A stretch of DNA of 64,000 nucleotides from Pedobacter sp. PF22-3 (GCF_026239555.1 NZ_JAPIVP010000004.1:124001-188000); one strand, 5' to 3'. Shown: positions 18,975 through 28,331, numbered from the stretch's first letter. The notes: generated by a model not told the origin, from the letters alone. Numbers and translations: made by a program.

Positions 18975-19694
18975 TTATTCTAGCACTAAGCCCTTCTTTT
19001 TAATGCCAAAAAAGTAAATGTCCTTACCACTTATCCCATAAAGCCTGTTATCTACAATCTTTACCGAAAAGTCCGAAGGCTTTACTCCGGCTAGCTTCTT
19101 CAGGGCTTTGCCTATGGTATTCACAAAATAAACATTGTTCTGGTCGGCTGCATAATAAGTGTGGCTTTGGTGAAGATGAAAAGCATCAAAACAGCCAGGC
19201 ACCGTCTTAAAAGTATCAACATCCACATCGGGTACATTCCTTCCCCTAAAAAACAGGCTTTCCCTGTCCCGGGCAATATTCTGCCAGATAATGCTGAAAG
19301 TCTTTGTATCAGCTCCTTCCACAATAGATGTAAGAAAATAAACCTTATCACCTGCCCGAAGATAATACTCGTTATATCTTTCTGCCTTGCTGTAATCATA
19401 TGGCAGGCACGTGTTGTACCAATAATAATTGTTCCCGTCATAACCAATGCCATCTTCGGCATGTATAACTTTAAATGTTTCGGGCTTTGCGCCCTCAATA
19501 ACGGAAGCATTGCACATATAGCTGGTGACATACACCCTGTTTTTATCCCTGAAGTAAAAAGTTTTGTCCTCAAAAGCTTCCACCATCTCAAACGAATCGT
19601 AATCGATTGTCTTTTTGAGGCTGGTAAATTTTTCCGAATCATACAGATAAATGCTCCTGTCTACAAGCGTGAAGCCGTGTCCCAGATCTTTCAT
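18975..19694 (-). CDS. DKNYY-family protein
   Basis: A 239-residue protein built from repeated units containing an aromatic-rich strand after an Asp: FYFRDKNRVYV, GYDGNNYYWY, YYLRAGDKVYFL, YYAADQNNVYFV. Repeats are joined by motifs such as VEGADTKTFSII and GAKPETFKVI. This is the DKNYY pattern, a beta-repeat family of unknown function found in bacterial surface or cytoplasmic proteins. There is no signal peptide. It stands alone between the sigma gene region and the LysR gene. Confidence 0.75.
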   Translation of the reverse strand: MKDLGHGFTLVDRSIYLYDSEKFTSLKKTIDYDSFEMVEAFEDKTFYFRDKNRVYVTSYMCNASVIEGAKPETFKVIHAEDGIGYDGNNYYWYNTCLPYDYSKAERYNEYYLRAGDKVYFLTSIVEGADTKTFSIIWQNIARDRESLFFRGRNVPDVDVDTFKTVPGCFDAFHLHQSHTYYAADQNNVYFVNTIGKALKKLAGVKPSDFSVKIVDNRLYGISGKDIYFFGIKKKGLVLE

Positions 19695-19768
19695 ATGTCA
19701 GGCATTTAAGTTAAGCGCTTACAAGGTTAAAATATTTAATAACAATTTGAAACTCGAATGTGAAATCT

Positions 19769-20653
19769 TTATTTATCGGCATTGTTACTTTTTGTTCCGC
19801 TACTGATGCTGATAAAGGCTTTTAAAGCAGGGGAAAGTGGCACATCTTTTCTGTAGACCAAAATCGTTGTCATAAGTCCCTGCTCCTTTGGCAGATGGAA
19901 TGTTTTTATATTTCTATTACCATAAAAGGTACTGATGATTTCTTCTGGCATCACACTAAATCCAATCCCGGATTCAATGAAATTTACAACACCTTCAATA
20001 GAATTCATTACTGTTTTATGATATTCGGCAATACCCTTACTTACAAGCCAAGCGTCAAGTTTAGCTCTAAAAACGCAGCCTTGATCGAAAACTATTGTTT
20101 TAAGTGGACTTTTTTTAAGTAGAATATCCAGGTTTTCACAGTCTGCCGGAGCAACAATTACGACCTGTTCGTCCTTTATTTTAATTTGTTCAAGCTCAGG
20201 AATGTCAAGAGGAGCAGGAATAAATGCTGCATCCAGTTTATAATTCAACACATCACTGATTAAGCTGGCTCTCATCGCGGATCTAAAATCCAAGTCAACA
20301 AAAGGAAATTTAGAGGCAAGTTCATTAACAAGTTCAGGCCCTTTCAGGGTCATCATGGTTTCCAAAAATCCAATTTTGATCTTGCCCTTTACGACGTCAC
20401 TTTTACCAATCGACCTTTTTGCCTCATCCAAAATATGGTTGATTTGCTTGGTATAGCGAATAAGTTTTTCGCCTTCAGGAGTTAATTCGACCTTGCGGTT
20501 GTTTCTGGTAAAAAGCAGTGCACCAAACTCCTCTTCCAAATTTTTTATGCGGGTAGTTACATTTGATTGAACAGTAAACATTGCTTCAGCAGCCTTTGTA
20601 AAACTGCCATAATGCGCAACGGCTTCAAATAAATTAAGGTCATTTGTGTTCAT
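19769..20653 (-). CDS. LysR-family transcriptional regulator
   Basis: About 294 residues from the ATG at 20653 (MNTNDLNLFEAVAHYGSFTKAAEA), which aligns with the LysR N-terminus; upstream in-frame starts to 20692 add 13 residues that do not fit. The N-terminal winged HTH is followed by the periplasmic-binding-like effector domain (GKIKIGFLETMM onward). It is divergent from the exported hydrolase gene at 20740, with less than 90 bp between them, the usual LysR arrangement, so that gene is the probable target. Confidence 0.9.
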   Translation of the reverse strand: MNTNDLNLFEAVAHYGSFTKAAEAMFTVQSNVTTRIKNLEEEFGALLFTRNNRKVELTPEGEKLIRYTKQINHILDEAKRSIGKSDVVKGKIKIGFLETMMTLKGPELVNELASKFPFVDLDFRSAMRASLISDVLNYKLDAAFIPAPLDIPELEQIKIKDEQVVIVAPADCENLDILLKKSPLKTIVFDQGCVFRAKLDAWLVSKGIAEYHKTVMNSIEGVVNFIESGIGFSVMPEEIISTFYGNRNIKTFHLPKEQGLMTTILVYRKDVPLSPALKAFISISSGTKSNNADK

Positions 20654-20715
20654 AAATCTTAAATTAAGATGCATAACATCTTTATAAATCATTTTTAAAG
20701 ATTAAATATCAGGTT

Positions 20716-20723
20716 TACTTTTG
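20716..20723 (+). promoter_or_regulatory. -7 element of the exported hydrolase promoter
   Basis: TACTTTTG matches the Bacteroidota -7 consensus TAnnTTTG and lies 16 bp before the ATG of the hydrolase gene. A clear -33 TTTG is not present, which fits activator-dependent expression by the divergent LysR protein. Confidence 0.45.
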
Positions 20724-20739
20724 AATAAAAAAAGAAAAA

Positions 20740-21708
20740 ATGAAAAAACTAAAAATAGCCTTCACGATCATCCTGATTGGCTTATTAGGGGAAACAAAAA
20801 TTATGGCACAATCAACCACAGTTAAAACAAGTCCTGCTTTAGAAGTTGGGGTTGTTCATCACCGCAGGGTAAATGTAAACGGACTTGGCGTATTTTATAG
20901 AGAGTCAGGCCCGGCAGGAGCACCCACCATATTATTATTGCATGGTTACCCAACATCATCACATATGTTCCGCAACCTCATACCGATATTGAACAAAAAA
21001 TATCACATTATAGCCCCTGATCTTCCCGGATTCGGAAATACTGATTTACCGGATCGTACAACTTATACCTATACTTTTGAAAATCTGGCCAAAACAATGC
21101 AGGGTTTTATAGATGAATTAGGTTTAAAAAGGTTTGCAATTTATGTATTCGATTATGGTGCGCCAACTGGATTTCGTCTGGCACTTGCGAATCCAGAGAA
21201 AATTACGGGGATTATTTCGCAGAATGGCAATGCCTATGTAGAAGGATTGAGCACGGGGTGGAATCCGATTCAGAAATATTGGGAAAATAATACCCAGGAA
21301 AATAGAGATGCACTAAGGTCTTTTTATAGCAAAGAGGGAACAAGATTCCAGTATTTTACTGGTGTTACCGATACATCGCTCATAGCTCCAGAAACTTACA
21401 TGATGGATCAGTATTTTCTAGATAGGCCAGAATCTGCAGAAATTCAGCTTGACCTGTTGAAAGACTATAAAACAAATGTTGATCTGTATCCATCGTTTCA
21501 AAAGTATTTTAGAACCAATAAACCAAAATTGCTTGCTGTGTGGGGAAATAAAGATCCATTTTTTCTTCCAGCCGGAGCTGAGGCCTATAAAAAAGATATT
21601 CCTAACGCAATGGTAAAATTTTATGATACTGGCCACTTTGCCTTAGAAACCCATGTACAGGAGATAGGAAATGAAATATTGAAGTTTCTCTCCAACCTTC
21701 CAAAATAA
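20740..21708 (+). CDS. exported alpha/beta hydrolase, haloalkane dehalogenase/epoxide hydrolase-like
   Basis: A 322-residue protein with a signal peptide (to about 24, ...TKIMAQS). The oxyanion motif HGYPTSS is at 68-74, and the nucleophile elbow VFDYGAPTG has Asp138. The catalytic His is in DTGHFALE near 301. The Asp nucleophile excludes a simple serine esterase and points to C-X or epoxide hydrolysis. It is controlled probably by the divergent LysR regulator; a DUF1348 protein gene follows. Confidence 0.85.
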   Translation: MKKLKIAFTIILIGLLGETKIMAQSTTVKTSPALEVGVVHHRRVNVNGLGVFYRESGPAGAPTILLLHGYPTSSHMFRNLIPILNKKYHIIAPDLPGFGNTDLPDRTTYTYTFENLAKTMQGFIDELGLKRFAIYVFDYGAPTGFRLALANPEKITGIISQNGNAYVEGLSTGWNPIQKYWENNTQENRDALRSFYSKEGTRFQYFTGVTDTSLIAPETYMMDQYFLDRPESAEIQLDLLKDYKTNVDLYPSFQKYFRTNKPKLLAVWGNKDPFFLPAGAEAYKKDIPNAMVKFYDTGHFALETHVQEIGNEILKFLSNLPK

Positions 21709-21887
21709 GATTTTCGAGTATAATACAGCTTAAAGGTGAAGGCTTTATACCTGGAGTTGGCAGGTTGAAGAGGATGGCTATGTATATTTTAATCATGGCG
21801 GTAGGGCGTCTTGAAAAATCGAAAATACACTGATCAAAGCAAGCCCGGCATAAGCCGGAATTTTTGAAATACAAATAAATCAAATGA

Positions 21888-22301
21888 TTGATGGAAATTA
21901 AAAACCCAGTACCACCGTTTAACTACGATTCCGCGATGAAGAAAGTCATGCTTGCAGCGCGCGCATGGAATAGCCGCGATCCTGAAGTAGTATGCATGGC
22001 TTATACCATTAATACAGAATGGCGCAATCGGTCGGAATTTATCTCGGGCCGTGAAGAAGTTAAAGTATTTTTAGCAAACAAATGGGAAAACGAACTTGGC
22101 TACAAGCTTAAAAAAGAACTTTGGGCATTTACTGATAACCGTATCGCAGTTCGCTTTGAATATGAATGGCATAACCATCAAGGGCAATGGTTCCGCAGCT
22201 TTGGTAATGAGCTTTGGGAATTTGATCAATACGGACTAATGGAGAAACGATTCGCAAGCATCAATGATCTGGCCATTGATGAAAAAGATCGAATTCTATA
22301 A
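21888..22301 (+). CDS. DUF1348 (NTF2-like) family protein
   Basis: A 137-residue protein whose core ([65 protein letters not shown]) matches the DUF1348 branch of the NTF2/SnoaL-like fold. Family members usually run about 15-20 residues further, ending with a HWPLGRRPDDHPGL-like tail; this one stops at DEKDRIL, so it is C-terminally shortened. Function unknown. It lies downstream of the hydrolase in the same direction. Confidence 0.8.
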   Translation: MMEIKNPVPPFNYDSAMKKVMLAARAWNSRDPEVVCMAYTINTEWRNRSEFISGREEVKVFLANKWENELGYKLKKELWAFTDNRIAVRFEYEWHNHQGQWFRSFGNELWEFDQYGLMEKRFASINDLAIDEKDRIL

Positions 22302-22323
22302 ATAGATCAATACAAATGTTTAA

Positions 22324-22350
22324 AAGGCGTTAGCATATTGTTAGCGCCTT
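22324..22350 (+). terminator. hairpin after the DUF1348 gene
   Basis: A 12-bp stem including G-T pairs (AAGGCGTTAGCA with TGTTAGCGCCTT) and a 3-nt loop, 22 bp past the stop codon. The following T run is weak, so it may act as a terminator or an mRNA 3' protector. Confidence 0.6.
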
Positions 22351-22423
22351 GCCCTTTATCCTCCGGTTGGTGTTCTAACCAAGCAGAACATAATTTATTT
22401 AAATTAATTGTATCTCGAAAATA

Positions 22424-22454
22424 AAAAGGCCTTTAGCAAAGCTAAAGACCTTTT
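22424..22454. terminator. bidirectional-looking terminator hairpin
   Basis: Arms AAAAGGCCTTTAGC and GCTAAAGACCTTTT pair with one mismatch around a 3-nt AAA loop, flanked by A and T tracts. It stands 12 bp left of the left copy of the 19-bp inverted repeat. Confidence 0.7.
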
Positions 22455-22466
22455 ATCTTACCCCAG

Positions 22467-22485
22467 GACATACTAAGGTCGAACC
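22467..22485 (+). repeat. left copy of a 19-bp inverted repeat
   Basis: GACATACTAAGGTCGAACC here is exactly the reverse complement of 25762-25780. The similarity extends with one indel into the flanking CCAGG/CTGGG. The two copies bracket the ABM-SDR-SDR-AraC group, and each is close to a strong hairpin on its outer side. Confidence 0.75.
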
Positions 22486-22753
22486 GGTTTAAAGAAGATC
22501 TACTTCAAATCGCTCTTATACCACTTAATATGTCTGTTTAACCTGATAAAAAAATCAGGATATATTAGAACAATCGGACCTAAGTATCTTTTGAGATTGT
22601 TTTCAACCACAATGCTCCTTCAAGAATTTTTCAACGCTTATTAAACATTCATTTCATCCATGAATGTTTGAATCAGACAAGCTTTGGTTTGCGTTGAACA
22701 ATTTTCAGGTCCAATACCACGGTATCTTTGTATCATAATAATCAGAATATAAT
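22486..22753. other. non-coding leader region before the ABM gene
   Basis: About 270 bp without a gene. It should carry the promoter of the ABM-SDR-SDR group. No TAnnTTTG/TTTG pair was clear, though CGGTATCTTTG at 22721-22731 is a fair -7 match (TATCTTTG). Confidence 0.4.
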
Positions 22754-23044
22754 ATGGTTACAGTAATCACAGAATTTGATCCAAAGGACGAGCGTTCAGA
22801 AATGGAATTGGAAGATATTTTCCAGAAACTTATGGAGGAGACTCCCGGGGAGGCTGGCTACATCGCCTACGAAGTACTACGTACAAAAATTACTCCTGGT
22901 ACCTATTACATTATTGAAAAATGGGCATCTGAAAGGGATTTGCAAAATCATGCTGAACTGGTGGAAAAAAAAGGATATGCAGCATCAGCAGTAGGTCTGT
23001 TAAAAAATGAATTAAATAATATTATTCTTCGAACTTTAAATTAA
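22754..23044 (+). CDS. antibiotic biosynthesis monooxygenase (ABM) domain protein
   Basis: A 96-residue single-domain ferredoxin-like protein. The segment GEAGYIAYEVLRTKITPGTYYIIEKWASERDLQNHAE matches the ABM dimeric alpha-beta barrel, with the conserved Trp and the helix-His region. Members act as cofactor-free monooxygenases on quinols or as small regulatory domains. It starts an apparent operon with two SDR genes (6 bp and 2 bp gaps), suggesting oxidation and reduction of the same small aromatic or carbonyl metabolite. Confidence 0.88.
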   Translation: MVTVITEFDPKDERSEMELEDIFQKLMEETPGEAGYIAYEVLRTKITPGTYYIIEKWASERDLQNHAELVEKKGYAASAVGLLKNELNNIILRTLN

Positions 23045-23049
23045 GAAAA

Positions 23050-23877
23050 ATGAAAACAGTATTAATTACTGGTACATCCTCAGGAATAGGAAGAGCCGCA
23101 GTGTTAAAATTCAACAGCGAAGGTTGGAATGTGATCGCAACAATGCGTAATCCATCCAAAGAAACAGAGTTAAATCAATTGAACAATACCCTCGTTGTTG
23201 CCCTGGATGTCCAGAAACCTGAAACCATCACCGAAGCAGTCGTTGCTGGGATCAATAAATTCGGACAGATTGATGCCGTTGTTAACAATGCCGGAGCCGC
23301 AATATTCGGCGTCTTTGAACTGGCAACTGAAGATCAGGTGAATGAAATATTTGACACCAACGTTTTTGGCCCTATGCGTGTTTTGAGGGCAATTCTTCCG
23401 TACTTCAGGGCACAACGTTCAGGAACCATAATTAACATTACTTCGCAAGGTGGAAGAGTTACCTTTCCGACCTGCAGCATCTATCACGCAACAAAATTTT
23501 CACTCGAAGGATTGACAGAAGCCATTGCGTATGAACTGCTTCCCTTTGGAATAAGGACAAAAATTGTAGAGCCAGGATCAACAGTGACAAAATTTGTTGG
23601 CGCAGCAGTAGTAACTGAGGGAGAAATTCCCGAATACGAGCAATTTGTAAATATTGGTTTAGGAAATTGGGCTAAGCATGATACGATGGCTTCCCAACCC
23701 GAAGAGATAGCAGAAACCATTTTTATTGCAGCAACAGATGATACTGATCAATTGAGATATCAGGCGGGTAAAGATGCGGAACTGTATATCAGAAAAATGC
23801 AAAATAGTGATGATCAGGCCTACGTAGATTATATGCGTGAGCGATTCATTCCAGAATATTTAAACACAAAAAAATAA
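23050..23877 (+). CDS. short-chain dehydrogenase/reductase (classical SDR)
   Basis: A 275-residue classical SDR: cofactor motif TGTSSGIG (7-14), NNAG (79-82), catalytic Ser132, Tyr145 and Lys149 (SIYHATK). The residues after the glycine motif (ATMRNP) suggest NADP(H) preference. It lies 5 bp after the ABM gene and 1 bp before the second SDR gene, so the three are almost certainly co-transcribed. The substrate is unknown. Confidence 0.9.
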   Translation: MKTVLITGTSSGIGRAAVLKFNSEGWNVIATMRNPSKETELNQLNNTLVVALDVQKPETITEAVVAGINKFGQIDAVVNNAGAAIFGVFELATEDQVNEIFDTNVFGPMRVLRAILPYFRAQRSGTIINITSQGGRVTFPTCSIYHATKFSLEGLTEAIAYELLPFGIRTKIVEPGSTVTKFVGAAVVTEGEIPEYEQFVNIGLGNWAKHDTMASQPEEIAETIFIAATDDTDQLRYQAGKDAELYIRKMQNSDDQAYVDYMRERFIPEYLNTKK

Positions 23878-23878
23878 T

Positions 23879-24630
23879 ATGAATTTCAAAGAAAGCACCA
23901 TACTTATTACTGGAGCAGGCACTGGAATGGGCCTGGAGGCTGCAAAATGGTTTTCAGAACAAGGCAGCCGGGTGGTGATGGTTGCACGAAACGAATCAAG
24001 ACTAAAGGATGAAGCTGCGAAGTTAAAAAACGCCTCTTATATCGCTTGTGATCTTTCACAACAGGATCAATTACATTCTCTGGTGGAGAACATAAAGCTA
24101 AACTTTCGAGATTTAAATCTTGTTTTTCTGAACGCTGGTGTAGCTACACATTATGCATTGCTTGACAATAGCCAGGCATATGAAACAAGTTTGAATGAAA
24201 TGTTAACCAATTTTCACCCTGCGGTATATTTAACGCATCACTTGGCACCGCTTCTTGAGCTTAAAGAAGATGCCACATTTATTATTACCACCTCAGGAGT
24301 GGCGTTAGCACCAGATCTATCTCATCCAACGTATAGTGCCACAAAGGCGGCGCTGCACAATTACATCTTAGGGTTGAGGTTGGTGCTAGAAAGAAAAAAA
24401 TCATCAATTAAGCTGTACGAACTGATGGCGCCACTGGTCGATCTCCTTTTTCAAAGGCTGTTCTATCGGATATTAAGGTATCACCCAGCTCAGTTATTGA
24501 GCGTTTGATTATAGGGATAGAAAATCAGGAATATGAGATTCGCCCAGGACTTTCTGAGGAGATTTACCAGACATATCTTCGCTCACCCACAGAGGCATTA
24601 TTAATGGTAAACCAGGCAACTGGAGCATAA
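23879..24630 (+). pseudogene. second SDR, frameshifted near 24446
   Basis: Frame 1 gives 209 residues and stops at 24508; it has TGAGTGMG (11-18), NAG (85-87), Tyr152 and Lys156. After LMAPLVDL the sequence becomes non-homologous. In the next frame the expected SDR tail resumes at once: FSKAVLSDIKVSPS, then EIRPGLSEEIYQTYL and LLMVNQATGA, ending with TAA at 24628-24630. A single missing base in the CTCCTTTTTC tract at 24443-24451 explains this. The intact protein would be about 250 residues. It resembles DltE-type SDRs. The active site is upstream of the break, so the truncated form may fold poorly but is not certainly dead. Confidence 0.8.
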
Positions 24631-24653
24631 TTTTTTGTAAATTTATACGTGTT

Positions 24654-24681
24654 AAAGCTGTTTAGGATCCTAAACAGCTTT
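24654..24681 (+). terminator. perfect 28-bp palindrome, terminator
   Basis: AAAGCTGTTTAGGA and its exact reverse complement form a perfect palindrome followed by TATATTTT. It starts 24 bp after the restored stop of the frameshifted SDR gene, which supports 24630 as the original gene end. Confidence 0.75.
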
Positions 24682-24702
24682 ATATTTTAAAACATCAGGG
24701 TT

Positions 24703-25617
24703 ATGATGAAACAACATAAAACTAATAAATTGATCTATAAAAGTGAAAAGCTGGAAGACTTTGAAACCTCAAGGCTCCAGTCCAGCCTGGAACCACAGCC
24801 GCACAAGCCTTTCCGTTTCTTTAGTTCTGCCGATTGCCTATCTGGAAATCCGATTACTTACCGGAGAAGAGATTACTTTAAAGTTAGTTTATTGCGGGGT
24901 CAATATATTGTTCATTATGGTGATGAGAGCATAAAAGTATCAGGTTGTTCCCTCTCCTTTTTTAGCCCATGGGTTCCTTATACGATAGAGCAATTAAAGG
25001 AAGAAGAAAATGCTGGTTACATAATTTTTACTGAGCTCTACTACAATACTTATTTCAATCAGGCCATTAGGAAATCTCCCTTATTTAGTAAGGAATCAAA
25101 GCCGATTTTTCTGCTTGATAATAATCAGGAGAAGGAAGTAAAAGCTATCTTCTCAAGAATTGAACGACAGGAACAATCTGACTACCCATTCAAAGATGAC
25201 CTGGTTAGGAATCACCTCAACGAATTGATGCATTATGCGAACACGCTGCATCCAGCTACGGAAAGGCACCATGCGCTTTCGTCAAAAGAGCGGTTGCATC
25301 GTATATTTAACGAGCTGCTAGAACGACAGTTTCCTGTTGATGCCGCCCGCCACAAACACCTTCGCACGGCGAGTGATTTTGCTGAGACACTTAATGTTCA
25401 TGTAAATTATTTAAATCGCGTCTTAAAGGAGATGACAGGCAAATCTACAAGTGAAATTTTGTATGATCGGCTCCTGAGGGAATCCATTATTCTGTTGAAA
25501 CATACTTCCTGGAGTGTATCAGAGATTGCTTACAATCTAGGGTTTAAGGATGCATCTCACTTTAACCACTTTTTTCGCAGACAAGCTAACCTTACGCCAA
25601 CCTATTTCAGAAATTGA
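24703..25617 (+). CDS. AraC-family transcriptional regulator
   Basis: A 304-residue regulator with an N-terminal sensing domain (cupin-like, about 25-180) and a C-terminal AraC double HTH (about 205-303): LRTASDFAETLNVHVNYLNRVLKEMTG, then WSVSEIAYNLGFKDASHFNHFFRRQANLTP. It follows the ABM-SDR-SDR genes after a terminator and lies inside the same 19-bp inverted repeat pair, so it is the likely regulator of that group. Confidence 0.9.
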   Translation: MMKQHKTNKLIYKSEKLEDFETSRLQSSLEPQPHKPFRFFSSADCLSGNPITYRRRDYFKVSLLRGQYIVHYGDESIKVSGCSLSFFSPWVPYTIEQLKEEENAGYIIFTELYYNTYFNQAIRKSPLFSKESKPIFLLDNNQEKEVKAIFSRIERQEQSDYPFKDDLVRNHLNELMHYANTLHPATERHHALSSKERLHRIFNELLERQFPVDAARHKHLRTASDFAETLNVHVNYLNRVLKEMTGKSTSEILYDRLLRESIILLKHTSWSVSEIAYNLGFKDASHFNHFFRRQANLTPTYFRN

Positions 25618-25761
25618 TTTTATACATCTAAGTTGAAGTAATTCATCCCGGCAGTTTTGGGCTATAATTAACCGCAATTAAACGGGCATCCTTAAATCTT
25701 AAAGAAGTATTATCACTCTGCCTAATTTGAATTTCTATGCTCTAATTCTTTGAAATCCAGT

Positions 25762-25780
25762 GGTTCGACCTTAGTATGTC
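25762..25780 (-). repeat. right copy of a 19-bp inverted repeat
   Basis: Exact reverse complement of 22467-22485. Immediately right of it, 25783-25807 adds a GGTCTCCCCC...GGAGATCGAACC segment that can fold back on the repeat (GGTTCGA with TCGAACC), so this copy sits inside a larger hairpin that the left copy lacks. Confidence 0.7.
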
Positions 25781-25860
25781 TGGGTCTCCCCCGCCGGAGA
25801 TCGAACCAAAAATGGCGTTTTCAAGCCAAATAAGCACATTACAAGATATTTAAAAACCAA

Positions 25861-25893
25861 AAATCCCTCTCTAGATGCTTTAGAGAGGGATTT
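25861..25893. terminator. strong hairpin, terminator-like
   Basis: A 13-bp perfect stem (AAATCCCTCTCTA with TAGAGAGGGATTT) and a 7-nt loop, preceded by an A tract. It lies about 80 bp outside the right inverted-repeat copy. Confidence 0.7.
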
Positions 25894-26396
25894 GTACCGA
25901 TCAGCGGGATTACTTTCAATATTTAAAAGCCTTTCTATTGCTAATAGAGCCTATAGTGGAAGATTTGAAAGTTAAAGGTTTTATAAAATAATGAGCAAAT
26001 TTTGGCTAATCGTAATTTATAAAATACCTTCACCGGGCAACTTTGAACCAAAAAACTTGACATTTTAATTTATAGAATTGAATCCTCCAATTTTCTGTAA
26101 TTCATATTATCAAGAACTCAATATCAAAAACTAAAAAATTCACTTGATTAATGGAATGAGTTTATGAGAATCATTCACTGAAGATTCAATTCTATATAGC
26201 TATGTCTCATATAATGACTCAATTTTTCAGAGTCATCTATTATTATCAAATAATGATGGAATAGTGATAGATATACGGCCTCTTCATAAGACCAATTTGG
26301 ACAATATTGGCTTCCCTATTTTTTTACTTTAAGTGCCATAATCGCTGTATCAAATTAATAGAGCTCAACCTTTTAGTAGAGCTCTATTAATTATTA
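25894..26396. other. AT-rich non-coding region
   Basis: About 500 bp with no supported gene. It contains one copy (about 26123-26170) of a degenerate dispersed repeat, ATCAAAAACTAAAAA ... AATGGAATGAGTTTAT, also found at about 27786-27838. Confidence 0.5.
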
Positions 26397-27608
26397 TTAT
26401 TTCTCATTCAATAGCTTTTCCAATTTCACTTTGCTTTCCGGAATATCCTTTAGCGTTAAAGCCTTTTTGAAAGATTCGATCGCTTTTGCTTTATTTCCGG
26501 TTACAAGATAGAAATCACCAATAGAATCGTAACAATTGCCACTATTAGGATTATTGAAAATATTGAGTTTAAATAAAGACTCCGCTTTCTTAAATTGTTT
26601 ACCAGCCATCATCTGGTATCCAAAATTATTGACCTGGCTTTCAGCGGGTTTCACAACATAACCCATTTGCTTGGAAACTTTGCTATAATGCGTAACTAAT
26701 AAAGAATCTAATCTAAAATTTGGATTTTCTAATTCACTGTCGTAAATCTTGAGCTTGTAAAAGTCAAAGATAAATCGAAGCGCATCATATTCTCCAATCA
26801 ATCTGACCGAAGGATGGTTGTCATCTTCATAAAATTTGTACCTGTATCGCAACTGGTTCCTTTGAGCTTTTTGAAGTTCTTTAATGAATTTTAAATTGGC
26901 ACGAATTAGATCCGTATTCTCGCTTGTGTCTTTTTGTACACTTAGCGTATCAATCCCTCTTTCCAAACGATTGGCCATAGCCATAAACAACGTTTTTCCT
27001 TGGTAATTATTAGTGGTTAAATTTGTTGCCGCTTCTTTTACAATTTTAGCATTATTCCACCACAACGCTCCATCAAGGCAAACATATGAATTAAATAGAT
27101 CAGGGTTATGAAGTAACGTATTGATTACTGTTAAGCCTCCCACCGAATGGCCAATAAATGTTTTATATGTTGTAGTTGGATAATTTGAATTGATATGGGG
27201 AATAAGTTCTTTCTCGACAAAAGACATAAACTTTTCACCATTACCAAGAAATTGCTTAGGCATATCTTTATCCGTACCAGTTGTTAAATCGCTCATTCTA
27301 TTTGAATGCACGATTCCAATTACAATCATCGGAGGACAGAGGCTTGATTCTTCCATGTGCTCGGTAATACTTACAACACTGTTGAAATTTTCAGCTCCAT
27401 CCAACAAGTAGATCACGGGGTAATTACCTCTGTCTTTTATTTTATTTCCTCCGTTACTTTTAGGAATGTGTATTAAGATTTCACGATTTTCCCCTAATAT
27501 TTTAGAAGATATTGTTTCCGAAAATCCGGTAGTAAAGCGATTGTCTTCTTGGCCCTGAACATAAAAAGAAAATAAGAGAAAAATAAAAGAACAGTAGAAT
27601 GATTTCAT
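26397..27608 (-). CDS. exported esterase (esterase D-like) with C-terminal TPR
   Basis: A 403-residue exported protein: signal peptide (to about 20), alpha/beta-hydrolase of the esterase D/enterobactin-esterase type with nucleophile motif GHSVGG (Ser155) and catalytic His in DNHPSV near 264, then a C-terminal pair of TPR-like helices (about 330-400: FKKAESLFKLNIFNNPNSGN, NKAKAIESFKKALTL). Members hydrolyse siderophore, acyl or carbohydrate esters. The gene stands alone and is flanked by two copies of a dispersed repeat. Confidence 0.88.
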   Translation of the reverse strand: MKSFYCSFIFLLFSFYVQGQEDNRFTTGFSETISSKILGENREILIHIPKSNGGNKIKDRGNYPVIYLLDGAENFNSVVSITEHMEESSLCPPMIVIGIVHSNRMSDLTTGTDKDMPKQFLGNGEKFMSFVEKELIPHINSNYPTTTYKTFIGHSVGGLTVINTLLHNPDLFNSYVCLDGALWWNNAKIVKEAATNLTTNNYQGKTLFMAMANRLERGIDTLSVQKDTSENTDLIRANLKFIKELQKAQRNQLRYRYKFYEDDNHPSVRLIGEYDALRFIFDFYKLKIYDSELENPNFRLDSLLVTHYSKVSKQMGYVVKPAESQVNNFGYQMMAGKQFKKAESLFKLNIFNNPNSGNCYDSIGDFYLVTGNKAKAIESFKKALTLKDIPESKVKLEKLLNEK

Positions 27609-28107
27609 GTTGTAGAATATGTGGTATTTAAATTTATGCGTTAAGACCTTTAAAATGCAAATATATCCAATACCAGCTAGTTTGTCGTAATGTTAACTTC
27701 AGATTTAAATTAAGTGATTATTAAAAAACGGTGGAATGATGAAAATAGTTTACACGAATACCTTCGTTTATACGTAACGCAAATTATCAAAAACTAAAAA
27801 TCTGATTTGAACAATGGAATGAGTTTATCATAATCATTCATAAGAAAACATATTTTAAGAAGTTGTATAATAAACATCCCCCTTATGCAATAGCCACGGT
27901 GGTTTTATAATAGGCTATTTGGGATAGCAATTATATATACTGTCTCAAAACGAAGGAATCAATCTAGATCGTTATTTTTCTTTTAGCTATAAATTCTAAA
28001 GGCATCCTATTCAGCAAAAGCTAATAATATCGTTGACTAACTTTAAGGTCTTAAATAAGAGGCGATATTGATATAGTCTACCTCACTATTTATTTAAAGA
28101 AATCTTA
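27609..28107. other. AT-rich non-coding region with dispersed repeat
   Basis: About 500 bp without a gene. A second copy of the CAAAAACTAAAAA ... AATGGAATGAGTTTAT repeat lies at about 27786-27838 in the same orientation as that at 26123-26170. Confidence 0.5.
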
Positions 28108-28329
28108 TTAAGAATCTTTAGTATTAGATGCTAAGCAAATACGATCTTTCTTATAGCGCTGAAGTTTAATTATTCCAATAACCTCAATCATGAGTCCTAA
28201 GCCCGTGATAAATCCTTTATATAGATCAGGTATTGGATAATATCGGCTTATCGCTGGAATAAGGCTTGTGAACATTAAACCTATGATAAGATAAACCATT
28301 GCAGATTTGGGAATAGTGTTACGTTTCAT
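28108..28329 (-). CDS. small membrane protein (73 aa)
   Basis: Two predicted transmembrane helices (about 10-28 and 38-56) in 73 residues, with basic residues after the second (KLQRYKKDR). It starts 2 bp after the membrane protein gene upstream and is the third gene of a sigma-factor unit. No family recognised. Confidence 0.6.
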   Translation of the reverse strand: MKRNTIPKSAMVYLIIGLMFTSLIPAISRYYPIPDLYKGFITGLGLMIEVIGIIKLQRYKKDRICLASNTKDS

Positions 28330-28331
28330 AT

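Noticed and set aside
19161..19709. 182-codon plus-strand frame opposite the DKNYY gene
   Set aside because: The minus-strand frame shows clear repeat-family features; this one is its shadow.
25755..25812. tRNA-like sequence around GGTTCGATCTCC
   Set aside because: On the minus strand the putative T-arm halves (TTTGG/TCCGG) do not pair and no acceptor or anticodon arm can be drawn.
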